A DNA stretch of 64,000 nucleotides from Pseudomonadota bacterium (GCA_036339585.1 JAYZAS010000012.1:62001-126000); one strand, 5' to 3'. Shown: positions 26,575 to 36,184, counted from the stretch's first letter. Made by a program: numbers and translations. The notes: generated by a model from the sequence alone, not told the origin.

Positions 26575-27360
26575 TTATATTCCACGAAAAACGGGTTTTC
26601 GCTTCTCACTGAATGCTTTCTGCCCTTCCTTGCAGTCTGCACTCTCGTAACAAGCGTCTACCAATGCTGTACAATATTGTTTGTCACGCTTTTCAGGAGG
26701 TTTCAGAACCTCTTTAATCATAAGCTTTGCTGCCTTTACCGTTAGCGGTGCATTGCTGGCAATTATGCCTGCAAGGCTAAACACCTCATTTTCCAAATCA
26801 TCTGCAGCTACTACGGTTCTTACCCAACCCAAATTGTGAGCTTCAGCTGCTGAGTAGAGTTTCCCAGTAGCTAAAATTTCCAACGCAGCTTTCGCACCAA
26901 TATGTTTCACCAATCGATCCACATCCATTTCGTTGTAGCCAATACCTAGTTTGGCCGGAGTGATACCAAAGCGTGAACGTTCTGATGCCACCAGAATGTC
27001 GCACTCCATAGCAATCTCTGCTCCGCCGCCAATGGTAACACCATCAATCATTGCAATCGTTATTTGCGGGAGGTCTCGGAGTGCCTTAAAAGCACTTTGG
27101 ACAGCGACCTCATAGTTTTCGCGATCTTTAGGCGTTGCGCGAACCTCGGCAAACTCAGAAATATCTGCGCCTGCCGAAAATGCTTTGTCACCGGCGCCAG
27201 AGATTATCACCACGCGGATTCTCGGGTCACCTGCAAAAGCTCTAAATTGCTTGTGTAACCCACGCCACATCGCGAGATTAACAGCATTTCTTTTCTCTGG
27301 ATTATTTAGCACTAAATGAACGCAGTGACCCGATATCTTGGTTTGCAAAAATTCAGTCAT
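26575..27360 (-). CDS. enoyl-CoA hydratase/isomerase-family protein
   Basis: 261 residues of the crotonase family. The two oxyanion-hole segments are AFSAGADISEF and GVTIGGGAEIAMECD. The position that usually carries the first catalytic glutamate (PEI) reads FGITPAKLGIGYNEM, with Ala in place of Glu. It may therefore not be a classical 2-enoyl-CoA hydratase, and a decarboxylase, isomerase or lyase of the same fold is possible. It lies between the ETF operon and the SoeABC-like operon on the opposite strand. A link to the ETF-dependent pathway is only suggested by position. Confidence 0.8.
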   Translation of the reverse strand: MTEFLQTKISGHCVHLVLNNPEKRNAVNLAMWRGLHKQFRAFAGDPRIRVVIISGAGDKAFSAGADISEFAEVRATPKDRENYEVAVQSAFKALRDLPQITIAMIDGVTIGGGAEIAMECDILVASERSRFGITPAKLGIGYNEMDVDRLVKHIGAKAALEILATGKLYSAAEAHNLGWVRTVVAADDLENEVFSLAGIIASNAPLTVKAAKLMIKEVLKPPEKRDKQYCTALVDACYESADCKEGQKAFSEKRKPVFRGI

Positions 27361-27706
27361 TTACCAGTCCTATGATGTACACGACCATTAAAGATTAACC
27401 CAGCTTTATGCCAACAGTTCATGGCATAAGATATGCCGCCTTGGAACGACGCAGTAATAGATAATTTACGACGCGGCGACGAGTCACTATAATTTTTGTC
27501 AATATTTCTGGTTCCTCTATTGAAACGAAAAAAAAAAATACACAATTGATATATTATCAAAATTTTCTTTGGCAGATCGTTTTTAAAAGAATATTTCGCA
27601 TCTCCGGATTCTTACTGAAGTCAATCATTTTTATTGCGAATAAAAACTATTCTCTTTAAGTAACATTCAGTCTAAACCTCAAAGGGTTGGGAGATAGCAT
27701 TCAAGT
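27361..27706. other. divergent intergenic region upstream of the molybdoenzyme operon
   Basis: About 345 AT-rich bases that must carry the promoters of the crotonase gene (minus) and the SoeABC-like operon (plus). A run of ten A at 27529-27538 is the only striking element. No RNA or ORF is supported. Confidence 0.4.
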
Positions 27707-30592
27707 GTGGGTATGTTAAAAGCAAATCTAGATAGACCTCTCGAAACTAACCCGGTTGTATCGGACGAAATCCGATACACAACATGTTACATGTGTGCAT
27801 GCCGTTGTGGAATACGGGTCCATATGAAAGATGGTACTGTTCGTTACATCGATGGAAATCCAAACCACCCAGTGAACAAAGGAGTTCTCTGCGGAAAAGG
27901 TTCGGCTGGGATAATGACCCTTAATTCACCGGCGCGCTTAACTAACCCTCTTCGCCGCGTCGGTCCGCGTGGAAGCGGAGAATTTGAAGAAGTGAGTTGG
28001 GAAGATGCTTTAGAAACTGCAAAAACGTGGCTTCAAAATATCCGCTCAACAGACCCCCGAAAGCTTGCTTTTTTCACTGGCAGAGACCAAAGCCAAGGAC
28101 TAACCAGTTGGTGGGCGCAGCAATTTGGCACACCAAATTATGCTGCACACGGCGGCTTTTGCTCAGTAAATATGGCTGCAGCCGGACTTTACACAATCGG
28201 AAGCGCCTTTTGGGAATTTGGAGAACCTGATTGGGAATTAACTAAGTTTTTCATGATGTTCGGTGTTGCTGAAGACCACGACAGTAATCCAATTAAAATT
28301 GGTCTGGGTCATCTCAAAACACAGGGTGGAAAGTTTGTTTCGATTAATCCTGTACGCACAGGTTATTCAGCAATTGCCGACGAATGGATCGGTATTACCC
28401 CTGGTACAGACGGGCTCTTTGTCTTCGCCCTAATCCACGAATTGCTGCGTGCTGGCAAAGTGGATGTAGGGTATTTATCTAGGTATACCAATGCTTCGTG
28501 GTTAGTGTATGATGAACCCGGCGCAGCTGATCACGGCCTGTTCGTCCGTGACTCTGAGGGTAAACCACAATGTTGGGATCGCCTATCCGGAAAACTTTGT
28601 GATCCTCTGTCAAGCGGAGCTAAACCTGCTTTAAAAGGAAATTATGAAACACCCGAGGGCCGTAATACAAAACCTGCTTTCGTGATACTTGCTGAACGAT
28701 ATCTGGATAAACGTTACTCCCCTGACGCTGTGACTGACAGAACCGGTGTTCCCGCTGACACAATAAGGCGGCTTGCCTTGGAAATTGCCGAGGTGGCATT
28801 TGAACAAGAAATTGAGATTGATGTGCCATGGGTTGATTGGGTTGGTCGACACCACACCAAAATGATAGGGCGTCCAGTTAGCATGCATGCGATGCGTGGT
28901 ATCTCAGCACACTCCAATGGCTTTCATACATGCCGAGCTATCCATGTTTTACAGATTTTGCTTGGCAGTATAGATGTGCCCGGCGGCATGCGATATAAAG
29001 CACCTTATCCTAAAGGATTAGATTCGTTACCCAAGCCTACAGGGAAACGCGAGGACGTGCGCCCAAACACACCCTTACCGGGCCCCCATCTAGGCTTTGT
29101 TCGCTCCCCAGAGGATCTCTTGGTCGATGCTGAAGGTAATCCGCAACGCATTGATAAAGCCTTCAGCTGGGATGCTCCAATGGCAGCTCATGGTCTCATG
29201 CACATGGTAACAACCAACGCCTGGCAAGGAGACCCATTTCAAATAGACACCCTATTTTACTATATGGCGAACATGGCGTGGAACTCTGCCATGAATACAA
29301 CTGATACTATCAACATGTTCACCGACAAAGACAAAAACGGCGAATATAAAATTCCCCACATTATTTATTCAGATGCTTTCTACTCTGAAATGGTTCCATA
29401 TGCGGATCTTATCCTCCCTGATACCACATTCCTCGAACGATACGACTGCATCTCACTCCTCGATCGACCCATTTGTGATGCTGATGGGGCAGCTGATTCT
29501 ATTCGTCACCCGGTTGTGCAACCCGATAGAAATGTTCGACCCTTTCAGGATGTTCTTATCGACCTTGGGGCTCGCCTTGGCCTGGAAGGTTTAGTAAACG
29601 ACGACGGAACTGCGAAATACCCTAATGGGTATAAAGAGTATATGGTTTTGCATGAGAGGAAGCCGGGGATTGGGCCACTCGCAGGTTGGCGGGGGGCCGA
29701 TGGTTCAAAAATCGGCTGTGGGGAGCCGAATCCTAATCAATTGAAAAAGTATATCGACAATCAATGTTTTTGGCGCCATGAGTTGGATCCAAATCAACGT
29801 TACTACAAAAATGTTAATGCTAATTACCTCAACTTTGCAAAAGACATGGGTTTTGTGGCTAGCAATAACCCTATAATTTTGCAGATATATGCAGAGGAAC
29901 TGCAAACTTTTCGTTTAGCTGCCGATGGACACGGATCAGTCAGGGTGCCGGAAAGAAACCGGGATAGAATTAAAAGCTATTTTGATCCGCTGCCCATCTG
30001 GTATCCGCCATTCGAGGATACCATCAATGGCGTTGATGAATATCCAATGCATGCCATCACTCAACGACCAATGGCGATGTATCACTCCTGGGGATCACAA
30101 AATGCATGGCTACGGCAAATACATGGTGAAAATCGCCTTTATATTTCGCGTGAGAGAGCAGGGTGTTTAGGTCTGGCTGACGATGAATGGGCTTGGGTGA
30201 GCAGCCGAAACGGACGCATAAAAGTGCAAGTCCGTTTGATGGATGGCGTGAATCCCAATACCGTTTGGACTTGGAATGCTATTGGCAAGAGATCAGGCGC
30301 ATGGAACTTAAAAGAAGGCGGGACGGAGGCAAAATCTGGTTTTCTAATGAATCATTTGATAGACGAACTGTTGCCCGAGCAACCGTGCGGCTATCGATTT
30401 ACCAATTCGGATCCGGTTACAGGGCAGGCCGCATGGTATGACCTTCGTGTTCGCGTAGAAAGGGCTGATCAAGATGGTCCTAAGGAAACGTTTCCGCAAT
30501 TTCCTCCTTTAGCTCCAAAAACAAAAATAAGCGAGCGGGTCGACATTTCTCGGTTTGGGACGAGTTTTCGCGCTGAGCAAGGAAACGACTAA
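27707..30592 (+). CDS. soeA: molybdopterin oxidoreductase catalytic subunit, SoeA-like (sulfite dehydrogenase)
   Basis: 961 residues of the DMSO reductase family. The N-terminal 4Fe-4S ligands are C27, C30, C34 and C62 (CYMCACRCG ... VLCGKG). The likely Mo ligand is C152 in HGGFCSVNMAAAG. C-terminal MGD-binding blocks include TQRPMAMYHSWGSQNAWLRQ. There is no Tat signal, so the subunit stays in the cytoplasm, as known for SoeA and unlike PhsA/PsrA. Size, lack of signal and the following FeS and DmsC-like membrane genes together fit SoeABC, the quinone-linked sulfite dehydrogenase. GTG 27707 and ATG 27713 are both possible starts. Other sulfur or arsenic substrates cannot be excluded from sequence alone. 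Confidence 0.78.
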   Translation: MGMLKANLDRPLETNPVVSDEIRYTTCYMCACRCGIRVHMKDGTVRYIDGNPNHPVNKGVLCGKGSAGIMTLNSPARLTNPLRRVGPRGSGEFEEVSWEDALETAKTWLQNIRSTDPRKLAFFTGRDQSQGLTSWWAQQFGTPNYAAHGGFCSVNMAAAGLYTIGSAFWEFGEPDWELTKFFMMFGVAEDHDSNPIKIGLGHLKTQGGKFVSINPVRTGYSAIADEWIGITPGTDGLFVFALIHELLRAGKVDVGYLSRYTNASWLVYDEPGAADHGLFVRDSEGKPQCWDRLSGKLCDPLSSGAKPALKGNYETPEGRNTKPAFVILAERYLDKRYSPDAVTDRTGVPADTIRRLALEIAEVAFEQEIEIDVPWVDWVGRHHTKMIGRPVSMHAMRGISAHSNGFHTCRAIHVLQILLGSIDVPGGMRYKAPYPKGLDSLPKPTGKREDVRPNTPLPGPHLGFVRSPEDLLVDAEGNPQRIDKAFSWDAPMAAHGLMHMVTTNAWQGDPFQIDTLFYYMANMAWNSAMNTTDTINMFTDKDKNGEYKIPHIIYSDAFYSEMVPYADLILPDTTFLERYDCISLLDRPICDADGAADSIRHPVVQPDRNVRPFQDVLIDLGARLGLEGLVNDDGTAKYPNGYKEYMVLHERKPGIGPLAGWRGADGSKIGCGEPNPNQLKKYIDNQCFWRHELDPNQRYYKNVNANYLNFAKDMGFVASNNPIILQIYAEELQTFRLAADGHGSVRVPERNRDRIKSYFDPLPIWYPPFEDTINGVDEYPMHAITQRPMAMYHSWGSQNAWLRQIHGENRLYISRERAGCLGLADDEWAWVSSRNGRIKVQVRLMDGVNPNTVWTWNAIGKRSGAWNLKEGGTEAKSGFLMNHLIDELLPEQPCGYRFTNSDPVTGQAAWYDLRVRVERADQDGPKETFPQFPPLAPKTKISERVDISRFGTSFRAEQGND

Positions 30593-31335
30593 TGACCTCT
30601 TTGCCAAAAGAACAGTCAAAACGTCGATTGGGGCTCGTCATTGATTTAGATATTTGCGTGGGCTGCCATGCGTGTGCAGTAAATTGTAAAGAATGGAATT
30701 CGAGCGGCTATCACGCCCCTATGACCGATAAAGATCCGTACGGTCATGACCCATTAGGTGTTTGGTTTAATCGCATCCACACTTTCGAAGAAACAACCGA
30801 AGCAGGGCAAAGAACTGTGCACTTTCCAAAGTCATGCCTCCACTGCGAGGACGCGCCGTGTGTAACAGTTTGCCCCACAGGGGCCTCGTACAAGCGCTCA
30901 GAAGACGGGATAGTGCTTGTTGATGAGTCTAAATGTATCGGATGCAAGTTATGTTCGTGGGCCTGTCCCTATGGAGCGCGAGAATTTGATGATGATGCCG
31001 GCGTGATGAAGAAATGTACGCTTTGTGTTGATCGTATCTATAACGAGAATTTAGACAACGAAACACGTTTACCAGCGTGCGTATCAACTTGCCCTGCAAG
31101 CGCTCGACACTTTGGTGATTTTTCGGATCCGGATTCAAATGTTTCTAAGTTAGTAAAAGAACGCGGCGGATACGATTTAATGCCAGAAATGGAATGCTCC
31201 CCAACAAACAAATATTTACCACCTAGGCCAAGACGCGATGAAAAAGCCGCCGCTGGATCTCCTCCTCAGCGTCTCGAGGAAGCCAATCCGGAAGGAGGTT
31301 TTCTTGGGTGGATTGATGACTTATTGTCAGATTAA
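30592..31335 (+). CDS. soeB: 4Fe-4S ferredoxin-type electron transfer subunit, SoeB-like
   Basis: 247 residues with four cysteine clusters for 4Fe-4S centres: DICVGCHACAVNCKEW, CLHCEDAPCVTVCPTG, CIGCKLCSWACPYGA and CTLCVDRI with ACVSTCPASARHFGD. This DmsB/NrfC-type pattern carries electrons from the Mo subunit to the membrane anchor. Its ATG overlaps the soeA stop by one base and its stop abuts the next ATG, so the operon is fully coupled. The proline- and alanine-rich tail (LPPRPRRDEKAAAG) is dispensable-looking. Confidence 0.85.
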   Translation: MTSLPKEQSKRRLGLVIDLDICVGCHACAVNCKEWNSSGYHAPMTDKDPYGHDPLGVWFNRIHTFEETTEAGQRTVHFPKSCLHCEDAPCVTVCPTGASYKRSEDGIVLVDESKCIGCKLCSWACPYGAREFDDDAGVMKKCTLCVDRIYNENLDNETRLPACVSTCPASARHFGDFSDPDSNVSKLVKERGGYDLMPEMECSPTNKYLPPRPRRDEKAAAGSPPQRLEEANPEGGFLGWIDDLLSD

Positions 31336-32289
31336 ATGAATCCTGCTGCCTCTATAATTCTTTTTACAACCGCATCTGGTCTCGGTTACGGACTTTTGTT
31401 CGTACTGGGACTGGCAGCATCATGCGGATGGCTTCCATCTAGCACTCTATTTGCCATGCTAACTATCGGGCTTGCTCTTAGCACCGTGTCAATTGGTCTG
31501 CTCTCCTCTACCTTTCATCTCGGTCACCCGGAGCGAGCATGGCGCGCAATCACCCAGTGGCGCTCTTCCTGGCTCTCTCGCGAGGGAATTATGGCAATCT
31601 TATTGTACGGCCCCGCTTGTTACTTCGGCGCTGGTTGGATTCTTTTTGAACAGCACCTTTTCGCATGGCGAGCTGTTTCTTTCATTCTAGCGATTGGTGC
31701 TGCTGCAACTGTTTTTTGTACTGCAATGATATATGCATCCCTAAAATCCATACCACGGTGGAATAATCAATGGGTATCCGTCGTCTATTTGAGTTTATCC
31801 TTGATGACCGGCGCCCTTTGGTTCGTTGCCATCTGGGCGTTCTTTTTTCCTGTTCCAACTGCACTAAGCACATTTGCGTTAGTTTCAATCACAGTAGCAT
31901 ACGCGTGCAAGTATTGTTACTGGCGATACATAGACAGTGCTCCAATTCTGTCGACTGCGGAGACTGCAACAGGCCTTGGGGCTAAGGGTAAAACTAGATT
32001 GCTTGACCCACCTCACACAGGTCGAAATTACCTCTTGGAGGAAATGGGCTACAAAGTGGCCCGTAAGCACGCGAGTAAGTTACGGACCCTGTGTCTGTTT
32101 GCCGCTTTTGGCATTCCGATTAGTTGTTACATTCTTATCTATTTGGCAGCTGGCTACTACGTCACTATTTTGGCATTTACGGCTGCAGTATTGGGTCAGG
32201 TTGGTGTTACGATCGAACGTTGGTTGTTTTTTGCCGAAGCAGAACATGTAGTAATGCTTTATTATGGCAAAGATAAAGTTCACGGATAA
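31336..32289 (+). CDS. soeC: DmsC-like membrane anchor subunit, SoeC-like
   Basis: 317 residues with about eight hydrophobic helices and the DmsC-family landmark LSSTFHLGHPERAWRAITQW, followed by SSWLSREGI. Such anchors bind quinone and hold the MoCo/FeS subunits at the cytoplasmic side of the inner membrane. It starts directly after soeB and ends the operon. A weak terminator follows. With SoeA and SoeB it would oxidise cytoplasmic sulfite and pass electrons to the quinone pool. Confidence 0.82.
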   Translation: MNPAASIILFTTASGLGYGLLFVLGLAASCGWLPSSTLFAMLTIGLALSTVSIGLLSSTFHLGHPERAWRAITQWRSSWLSREGIMAILLYGPACYFGAGWILFEQHLFAWRAVSFILAIGAAATVFCTAMIYASLKSIPRWNNQWVSVVYLSLSLMTGALWFVAIWAFFFPVPTALSTFALVSITVAYACKYCYWRYIDSAPILSTAETATGLGAKGKTRLLDPPHTGRNYLLEEMGYKVARKHASKLRTLCLFAAFGIPISCYILIYLAAGYYVTILAFTAAVLGQVGVTIERWLFFAEAEHVVMLYYGKDKVHG

Positions 32290-32296
32290 AACTTAA

Positions 32297-32327
32297 GGCT
32301 TTCGATAAGCTCATAATTTTTTTGATA
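32297..32327 (+). terminator. weak terminator after the soeC-like gene
   Basis: gctt and aagc (plus a G-T pair) form a short stem with a 5-base loop, followed by ATAATTTTTTT. The T run fits a terminator but the stem is short. Confidence 0.4.
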
Positions 32328-32651
32328 TGGTAAATCTGACATAACCTGTGATTTGGCTGACAACAATAAGCAAAGCTCTATTGTCGTACCGATTTGTTTT
32401 TGAAATTTCTTTGGTTAATCCAGATTTGAAAATTTTCATTGCACAAACTGCTGGCAATATTACTAAATGTATGGAAGGCTTAAAAGCTCCAAACTAACCG
32501 TCTTGTCATTCAATGTCTGAAAAGACCACGATACGGTTATTGCCCGATCTGTTCCCTTAATATTGAATTTGATTAGGAAAGCCGGGAACCTTGTACATCC
32601 ATCAGTAGTAAAAACCATCGTGGCCACTACATACAAATGGCAGTTTGCAAC

Positions 32652-32789
32652 TCACATATTTGTTACATAATTTGGCATCAGCTGTAACCTTTCACATACC
32701 ATCGCTCCCCAGCCAATCAATGCTAAAACCGGCGTGACGAGTACCGTCATAAAAATAAGTCCGAGAGCAATCATTAATGAAAATAGCAC
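32652..32789 (-). CDS. possible 45-residue single-helix membrane protein
   Basis: From GTG 32789 (or ATG 32774) the minus strand encodes about 20 consecutive hydrophobic residues (MIALGLIFMTVLVTPVLALI) followed by a charged tail, WGAMVCERLQLMPNYVTNM. A TAGGCG element precedes the GTG. The tail is faintly like the ERxxLxxxQxRxGPN segment after a helix in NuoH-type proteins, but the length is far too short to call. This may be a remnant or a genuine small membrane protein. Confidence 0.3.
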   Translation of the reverse strand: MLFSLMIALGLIFMTVLVTPVLALIGWGAMVCERLQLMPNYVTNM

Positions 32790-32991
32790 GTTCGCCTACC
32801 ACAATATCTATTGACTTTTATTGGTAAATTAAACTCCATATTTCAGAATTACCTTCCTTAACCGTTGAACATAAGAATATGAAAATACTGAAAATTAGAA
32901 TTTTCTCTGTAACATTTCCCCCTTTTACTCCATAGCTTAAATGAGCGTGGCATTAGTGAGTAGTTCTATGAAATATCAAAAAAGCTTATGA

Positions 32992-33411
32992 TTGTTTGGA
33001 ATAGTATCAGTGGCCAGAATCACATCATATTTTATTATGTGCTACCCGTTTGCAGCTCCTCTGGCGCTTACTGCATTTTGGGGCTATCCACTGTACGCAG
33101 GGTTTTATGCAAATCTTTTCATAAATATTTTTATACATATCCTGTGCTGCATCTTTGCAGTCGCTCTTGTGACATTCCCCCTTTCGTATTTCAAAAATAG
33201 GTGGCGTCAAAATATTATGATGTGGTTTTTAGTTGTGCCTCTACAATTATCGGGTCCGTTGTTATTTTTTCTATTCTTCAATGATCAGATCAATTCATTA
33301 TCACAGCCAAAAGAGCCTGCAGATTTTTTAATAATTTTAGGGGCATCATCCTATATATATGCTGTGATCATTTTTTTTATCCAACATACTAAGACACGGT
33401 CAAATAGCTGA
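32992..33411 (+). CDS. hypothetical four-helix membrane protein
   Basis: 139 residues from a TTG at 32992. Four strongly hydrophobic segments are visible (about residues 12-32, 38-62, 74-95 and 110-130). The start is uncertain because no ATG is in frame before the first helix and the ribosome site is weak. No conserved motif is recognised. It is followed by another unknown gene on the same strand. Confidence 0.45.
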   Translation: MFGIVSVARITSYFIMCYPFAAPLALTAFWGYPLYAGFYANLFINIFIHILCCIFAVALVTFPLSYFKNRWRQNIMMWFLVVPLQLSGPLLFFLFFNDQINSLSQPKEPADFLIILGASSYIYAVIIFFIQHTKTRSNS

Positions 33412-33567
33412 CGGAATGCAGTATTCCTGTGATGAACGTATGCGGACCCCATATCAACTAGATCAATAGTAGGATTTACGATGCAGGTATTGTTTAATTG
33501 GCAACGATCAGTATCCAGATAATTTATTGCCGACGGTGATAGAAATCCAATAACAGACAAGTTTCAA

Positions 33568-34068
33568 ATGTCCATAAAGGAATTGTCTGATCTCGACCGA
33601 GCCTTATGGCTATTCCCAAAGGGTCAACAACAAGAAACCGTAAGACCTTTCGCTCCCAAAGATCACAACCCGTGCCGTGAATTAGCTCTTACGATAACAA
33701 AGCAAGACTGGCTTGCCGCAATACTAAATTTTGCAAACGCCAAAGGTTTGACGAGTGAATTTGAGGCCGGACGCGGTGAACCAGAAAACACACTGTTTCG
33801 ATTGGCAACTGACTTAGCTCAAATGTTGAATTGGTTTGATGAAGCGAAAAATTTATCAAATGGTACAGAGCGGAAAAAATTCCTTACCAAAATCTGTAAC
33901 GTTTACAATCAATTAAGTTGGACAGACACACGTCCATGTCTTTGCGCAGAAGAAAATTTTTCACTGGTGTTAACAATTATGCCCACCTCGCTCGGTCATG
34001 CTCTCTGGCTCCAATTCGGCTATATGATTCAATCACATAAAACTAGCGCATCAAAACATGTTCGATAG
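33568..34068 (+). CDS. hypothetical soluble protein
   Basis: 166 residues with no signal peptide or membrane segment. It looks mostly helical. Visible features are a charged N-terminal half (SDLDRALWLFPKGQ) and two close cysteines in DTRPCLCAEENF. No family is recognised. It has its own ATG and a full-length open frame in a region otherwise poor in frames, which supports its reality. The ribosome site is weak. Confidence 0.5.
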   Translation: MSIKELSDLDRALWLFPKGQQQETVRPFAPKDHNPCRELALTITKQDWLAAILNFANAKGLTSEFEAGRGEPENTLFRLATDLAQMLNWFDEAKNLSNGTERKKFLTKICNVYNQLSWTDTRPCLCAEENFSLVLTIMPTSLGHALWLQFGYMIQSHKTSASKHVR

Positions 34069-34300
34069 CTATTTGTTTAAAATGTGAATATCAATAATGT
34101 CTCCAGGACGTTAACAGGATCCGCCTTCAAGGCATTTACAAAAATTAGTAAGAATTAACATGAAGGATCAACAGAATGAATACGTGCATTGTGGCTTGTT
34201 TTTTTAAATATTTTAAATGCAATACAACACCTAAATTTCATTTACCAAGGAAGACCTCAATCACCTTTTGCGCGAAATACAGTTGCATCTTAGATGGGAC

Positions 34301-35209
34301 ATGCAAATGCTAGCTTGGGCGAAAGTTTGGCAACAAGCATCATTGCTACAATTTAAGATAATAGTCTTGGTTGTATTATTGCTACCCCTGTCCTCATGTC
34401 AGACATATTATAATATAGCGCCTTCACCGGAGCCCGCTCACGGAGCAAAGAGGCATAAAGTTAATGAATTAACTTTATTAACCTACAATATAAGGACGGG
34501 TATCGGCATGGCTTCACCGGGAACAAGCCCTTATCAGACCCAGGCATGGGAAAAAGATCTACCGCGTATAGCAGAGGCTATTCGTTCTACTGGAGCAGAT
34601 GTTGTCGCAATCCAGGAGCTACTCGAAGGGCAAGAAAAAGAATTAGGTGAACTTCTTGAAATGAATTACGCATATACACCGCACGGCACCGTTGGCCCGG
34701 GTGACTGGTGGGGCGTCGCAATATTTTCAAAATTTCCGATCACCTCTGCATTTCGTGATTCCCTAAGCACCGGCAGTGGTAATACTAGATCTAACGCTGT
34801 AGTCACTTTGGAGATTAATGGCAAATCACACGTCTTTATTAATATCCACAAAGATAAGGATCTTGGTGACGGGGTCTCAATTGAGCGTACAGCCGACACT
34901 GCTAATGAATTCACGTGCGCGGTATCGGTTATGGGTGATTTCAACCTTTGGCCGGATGATCCAATAATGCGGAAGATGCCGCTTAAGCTTGTTGACAGCG
35001 CCGACCAAGTCAACACTCCCGGTAGCAGGCTTTTGAAACGGGTTGGTACATTGAACGGCTCTCATCATCCCGATCACGGTGGACGAATTGATGCAATCTG
35101 GATTGATCCAAAATTTTATCAGGTCATAGATACATATTTAATGGATAAAGAGTATTGGGATGCATCGGATCACTATGGTGTTGTTACTCGAGTGCTGCTC
35201 AAAAAATAG
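34301..35209 (+). CDS. endonuclease/exonuclease/phosphatase-family lipoprotein
   Basis: 302 residues from ATG 34301. The N-terminal hydrophobic stretch ends in the lipobox LSSC (Cys about 33), so the protein is probably a lipoprotein outside the cytoplasm. The catalytic domain shows the EEP signature: LLTYNIRTG (Asn), VVAIQELLEG (metal Glu), VSVMGDFNLWPDDP (Asp/Asn) and ASDHYGVVT (Asp-His). Secreted members include phosphodiesterases, sphingomyelinase-like enzymes and nucleases, and the substrate is not evident here. An upstream TTG at 34268 would add residues that disturb the signal peptide. Confidence 0.78.
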   Translation: MQMLAWAKVWQQASLLQFKIIVLVVLLLPLSSCQTYYNIAPSPEPAHGAKRHKVNELTLLTYNIRTGIGMASPGTSPYQTQAWEKDLPRIAEAIRSTGADVVAIQELLEGQEKELGELLEMNYAYTPHGTVGPGDWWGVAIFSKFPITSAFRDSLSTGSGNTRSNAVVTLEINGKSHVFINIHKDKDLGDGVSIERTADTANEFTCAVSVMGDFNLWPDDPIMRKMPLKLVDSADQVNTPGSRLLKRVGTLNGSHHPDHGGRIDAIWIDPKFYQVIDTYLMDKEYWDASDHYGVVTRVLLKK

Positions 35210-35393
35210 CAGGCAGGAACTACTCTGTAAAAATCGCATTAACGTGACCAAGTTCCTGCAATACCAACTGTTAAGACTAGCATTGGGATCGGCAAAGGAA
35301 GGAGAGAAGTGCGTTTCTCATTTACCATTGTAGAGCCAATTGCGGTACCAAAAGGTACATTCCCGTGCATAAACAATTTACCTGGGAGACAAG

Positions 35394-36149
35394 ATGAATC
35401 GGAATAAGGAACTTGATGGGAAAGTGGCGATTGTTACCGGGAGTGCTCGCAATATTGGTAAAGCGGTAGCAGAAGAACTCGCTCGCGCCGGAGCAGCAGT
35501 CACAATCAACGCAGTAGACGATCAAAAAGCATGCAAGGAGGTAGCCCAAGATATAGTAAACTCTGGCGGAAGGGCTATACCAGTCATGGCCGACATTACC
35601 GACCAGGCACACGTGGATAATTTAATATATCAGACTACAAAATCTTTTGGCGGAGTAGACATCTTGATTCTCAATGCGGCGATCCGCATTGATACTCCGT
35701 TTTTGGAAAGAAGTTTTAAAGACTGGCGACGTGCCACGGCAGTTGCAGTAGACGGTAGTTTTCGTCTCTCCACCGCATGTGTTCCTTCGATGATTAATCG
35801 CGGGGGCGGCGCAATAGTAGGGGTGCATGGTATGCAGGCTTACACAGCTGCTTATGGTAAGAATCCGGCAGCCAAAGACGCGCAAGCCGGAATGCTACGC
35901 GGTATGGCGCGCGATCTAGGAAGATATAACATTACTTGTAATATCGCCGTCGTGGGTTCTTTTGATACTGATAGAATGGGTAGCTCCGGTGAGTTGGCCA
36001 CGCCCGATTTATCCGATAGTACTCCTCTTAGGCGACGCGGTGTGCCGCAAGATATGGCAAACTGTATTCGCTTTTTAGTTGGCCCATATGCGACATACAT
36101 TAGCGGTCAAAGCATCCATTTAAATGGTGCCTATTGCATGCCTCACTAA
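35394..36149 (+). CDS. SDR-family oxidoreductase, atypical active site
   Basis: 251 residues with the classical SDR cofactor motif TGSARNIGKAV (TGxxxGIG type) and the structural LNAAIR (NAG-like) block. GGGAIVGVHGMQAYTAAYGK occupies the active-site region. When the conserved ARDLG helix is aligned, the catalytic lysine is present (PAAKDAQAG). The tyrosine four residues before it is not at the usual place (Asn instead), and no serine stands in the usual strand. Either the Tyr has moved to the neighbouring YGK, or this member does other chemistry. GGGAG-type ribosome site before ATG 35394. The C-terminus ISGQSIHLNGAYCMPH is normal. Confidence 0.8.
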   Translation: MNRNKELDGKVAIVTGSARNIGKAVAEELARAGAAVTINAVDDQKACKEVAQDIVNSGGRAIPVMADITDQAHVDNLIYQTTKSFGGVDILILNAAIRIDTPFLERSFKDWRRATAVAVDGSFRLSTACVPSMINRGGGAIVGVHGMQAYTAAYGKNPAAKDAQAGMLRGMARDLGRYNITCNIAVVGSFDTDRMGSSGELATPDLSDSTPLRRRGVPQDMANCIRFLVGPYATYISGQSIHLNGAYCMPH

Positions 36150-36184
36150 TCTAATTTCGAAAGCCAGCAAGCTTTTGCTATTCG

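Larger units (their letters stand above)
32290..32991. other. long intergenic region
   Basis: About 700 bases between the soeC-like gene and the next membrane protein. It holds a weak terminator (32297-32327), one possible 45-codon membrane ORF on the minus strand (32652-32789) and otherwise nothing I recognise. The A+T content and lack of long frames suggest decayed or regulatory sequence. Confidence 0.4.
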
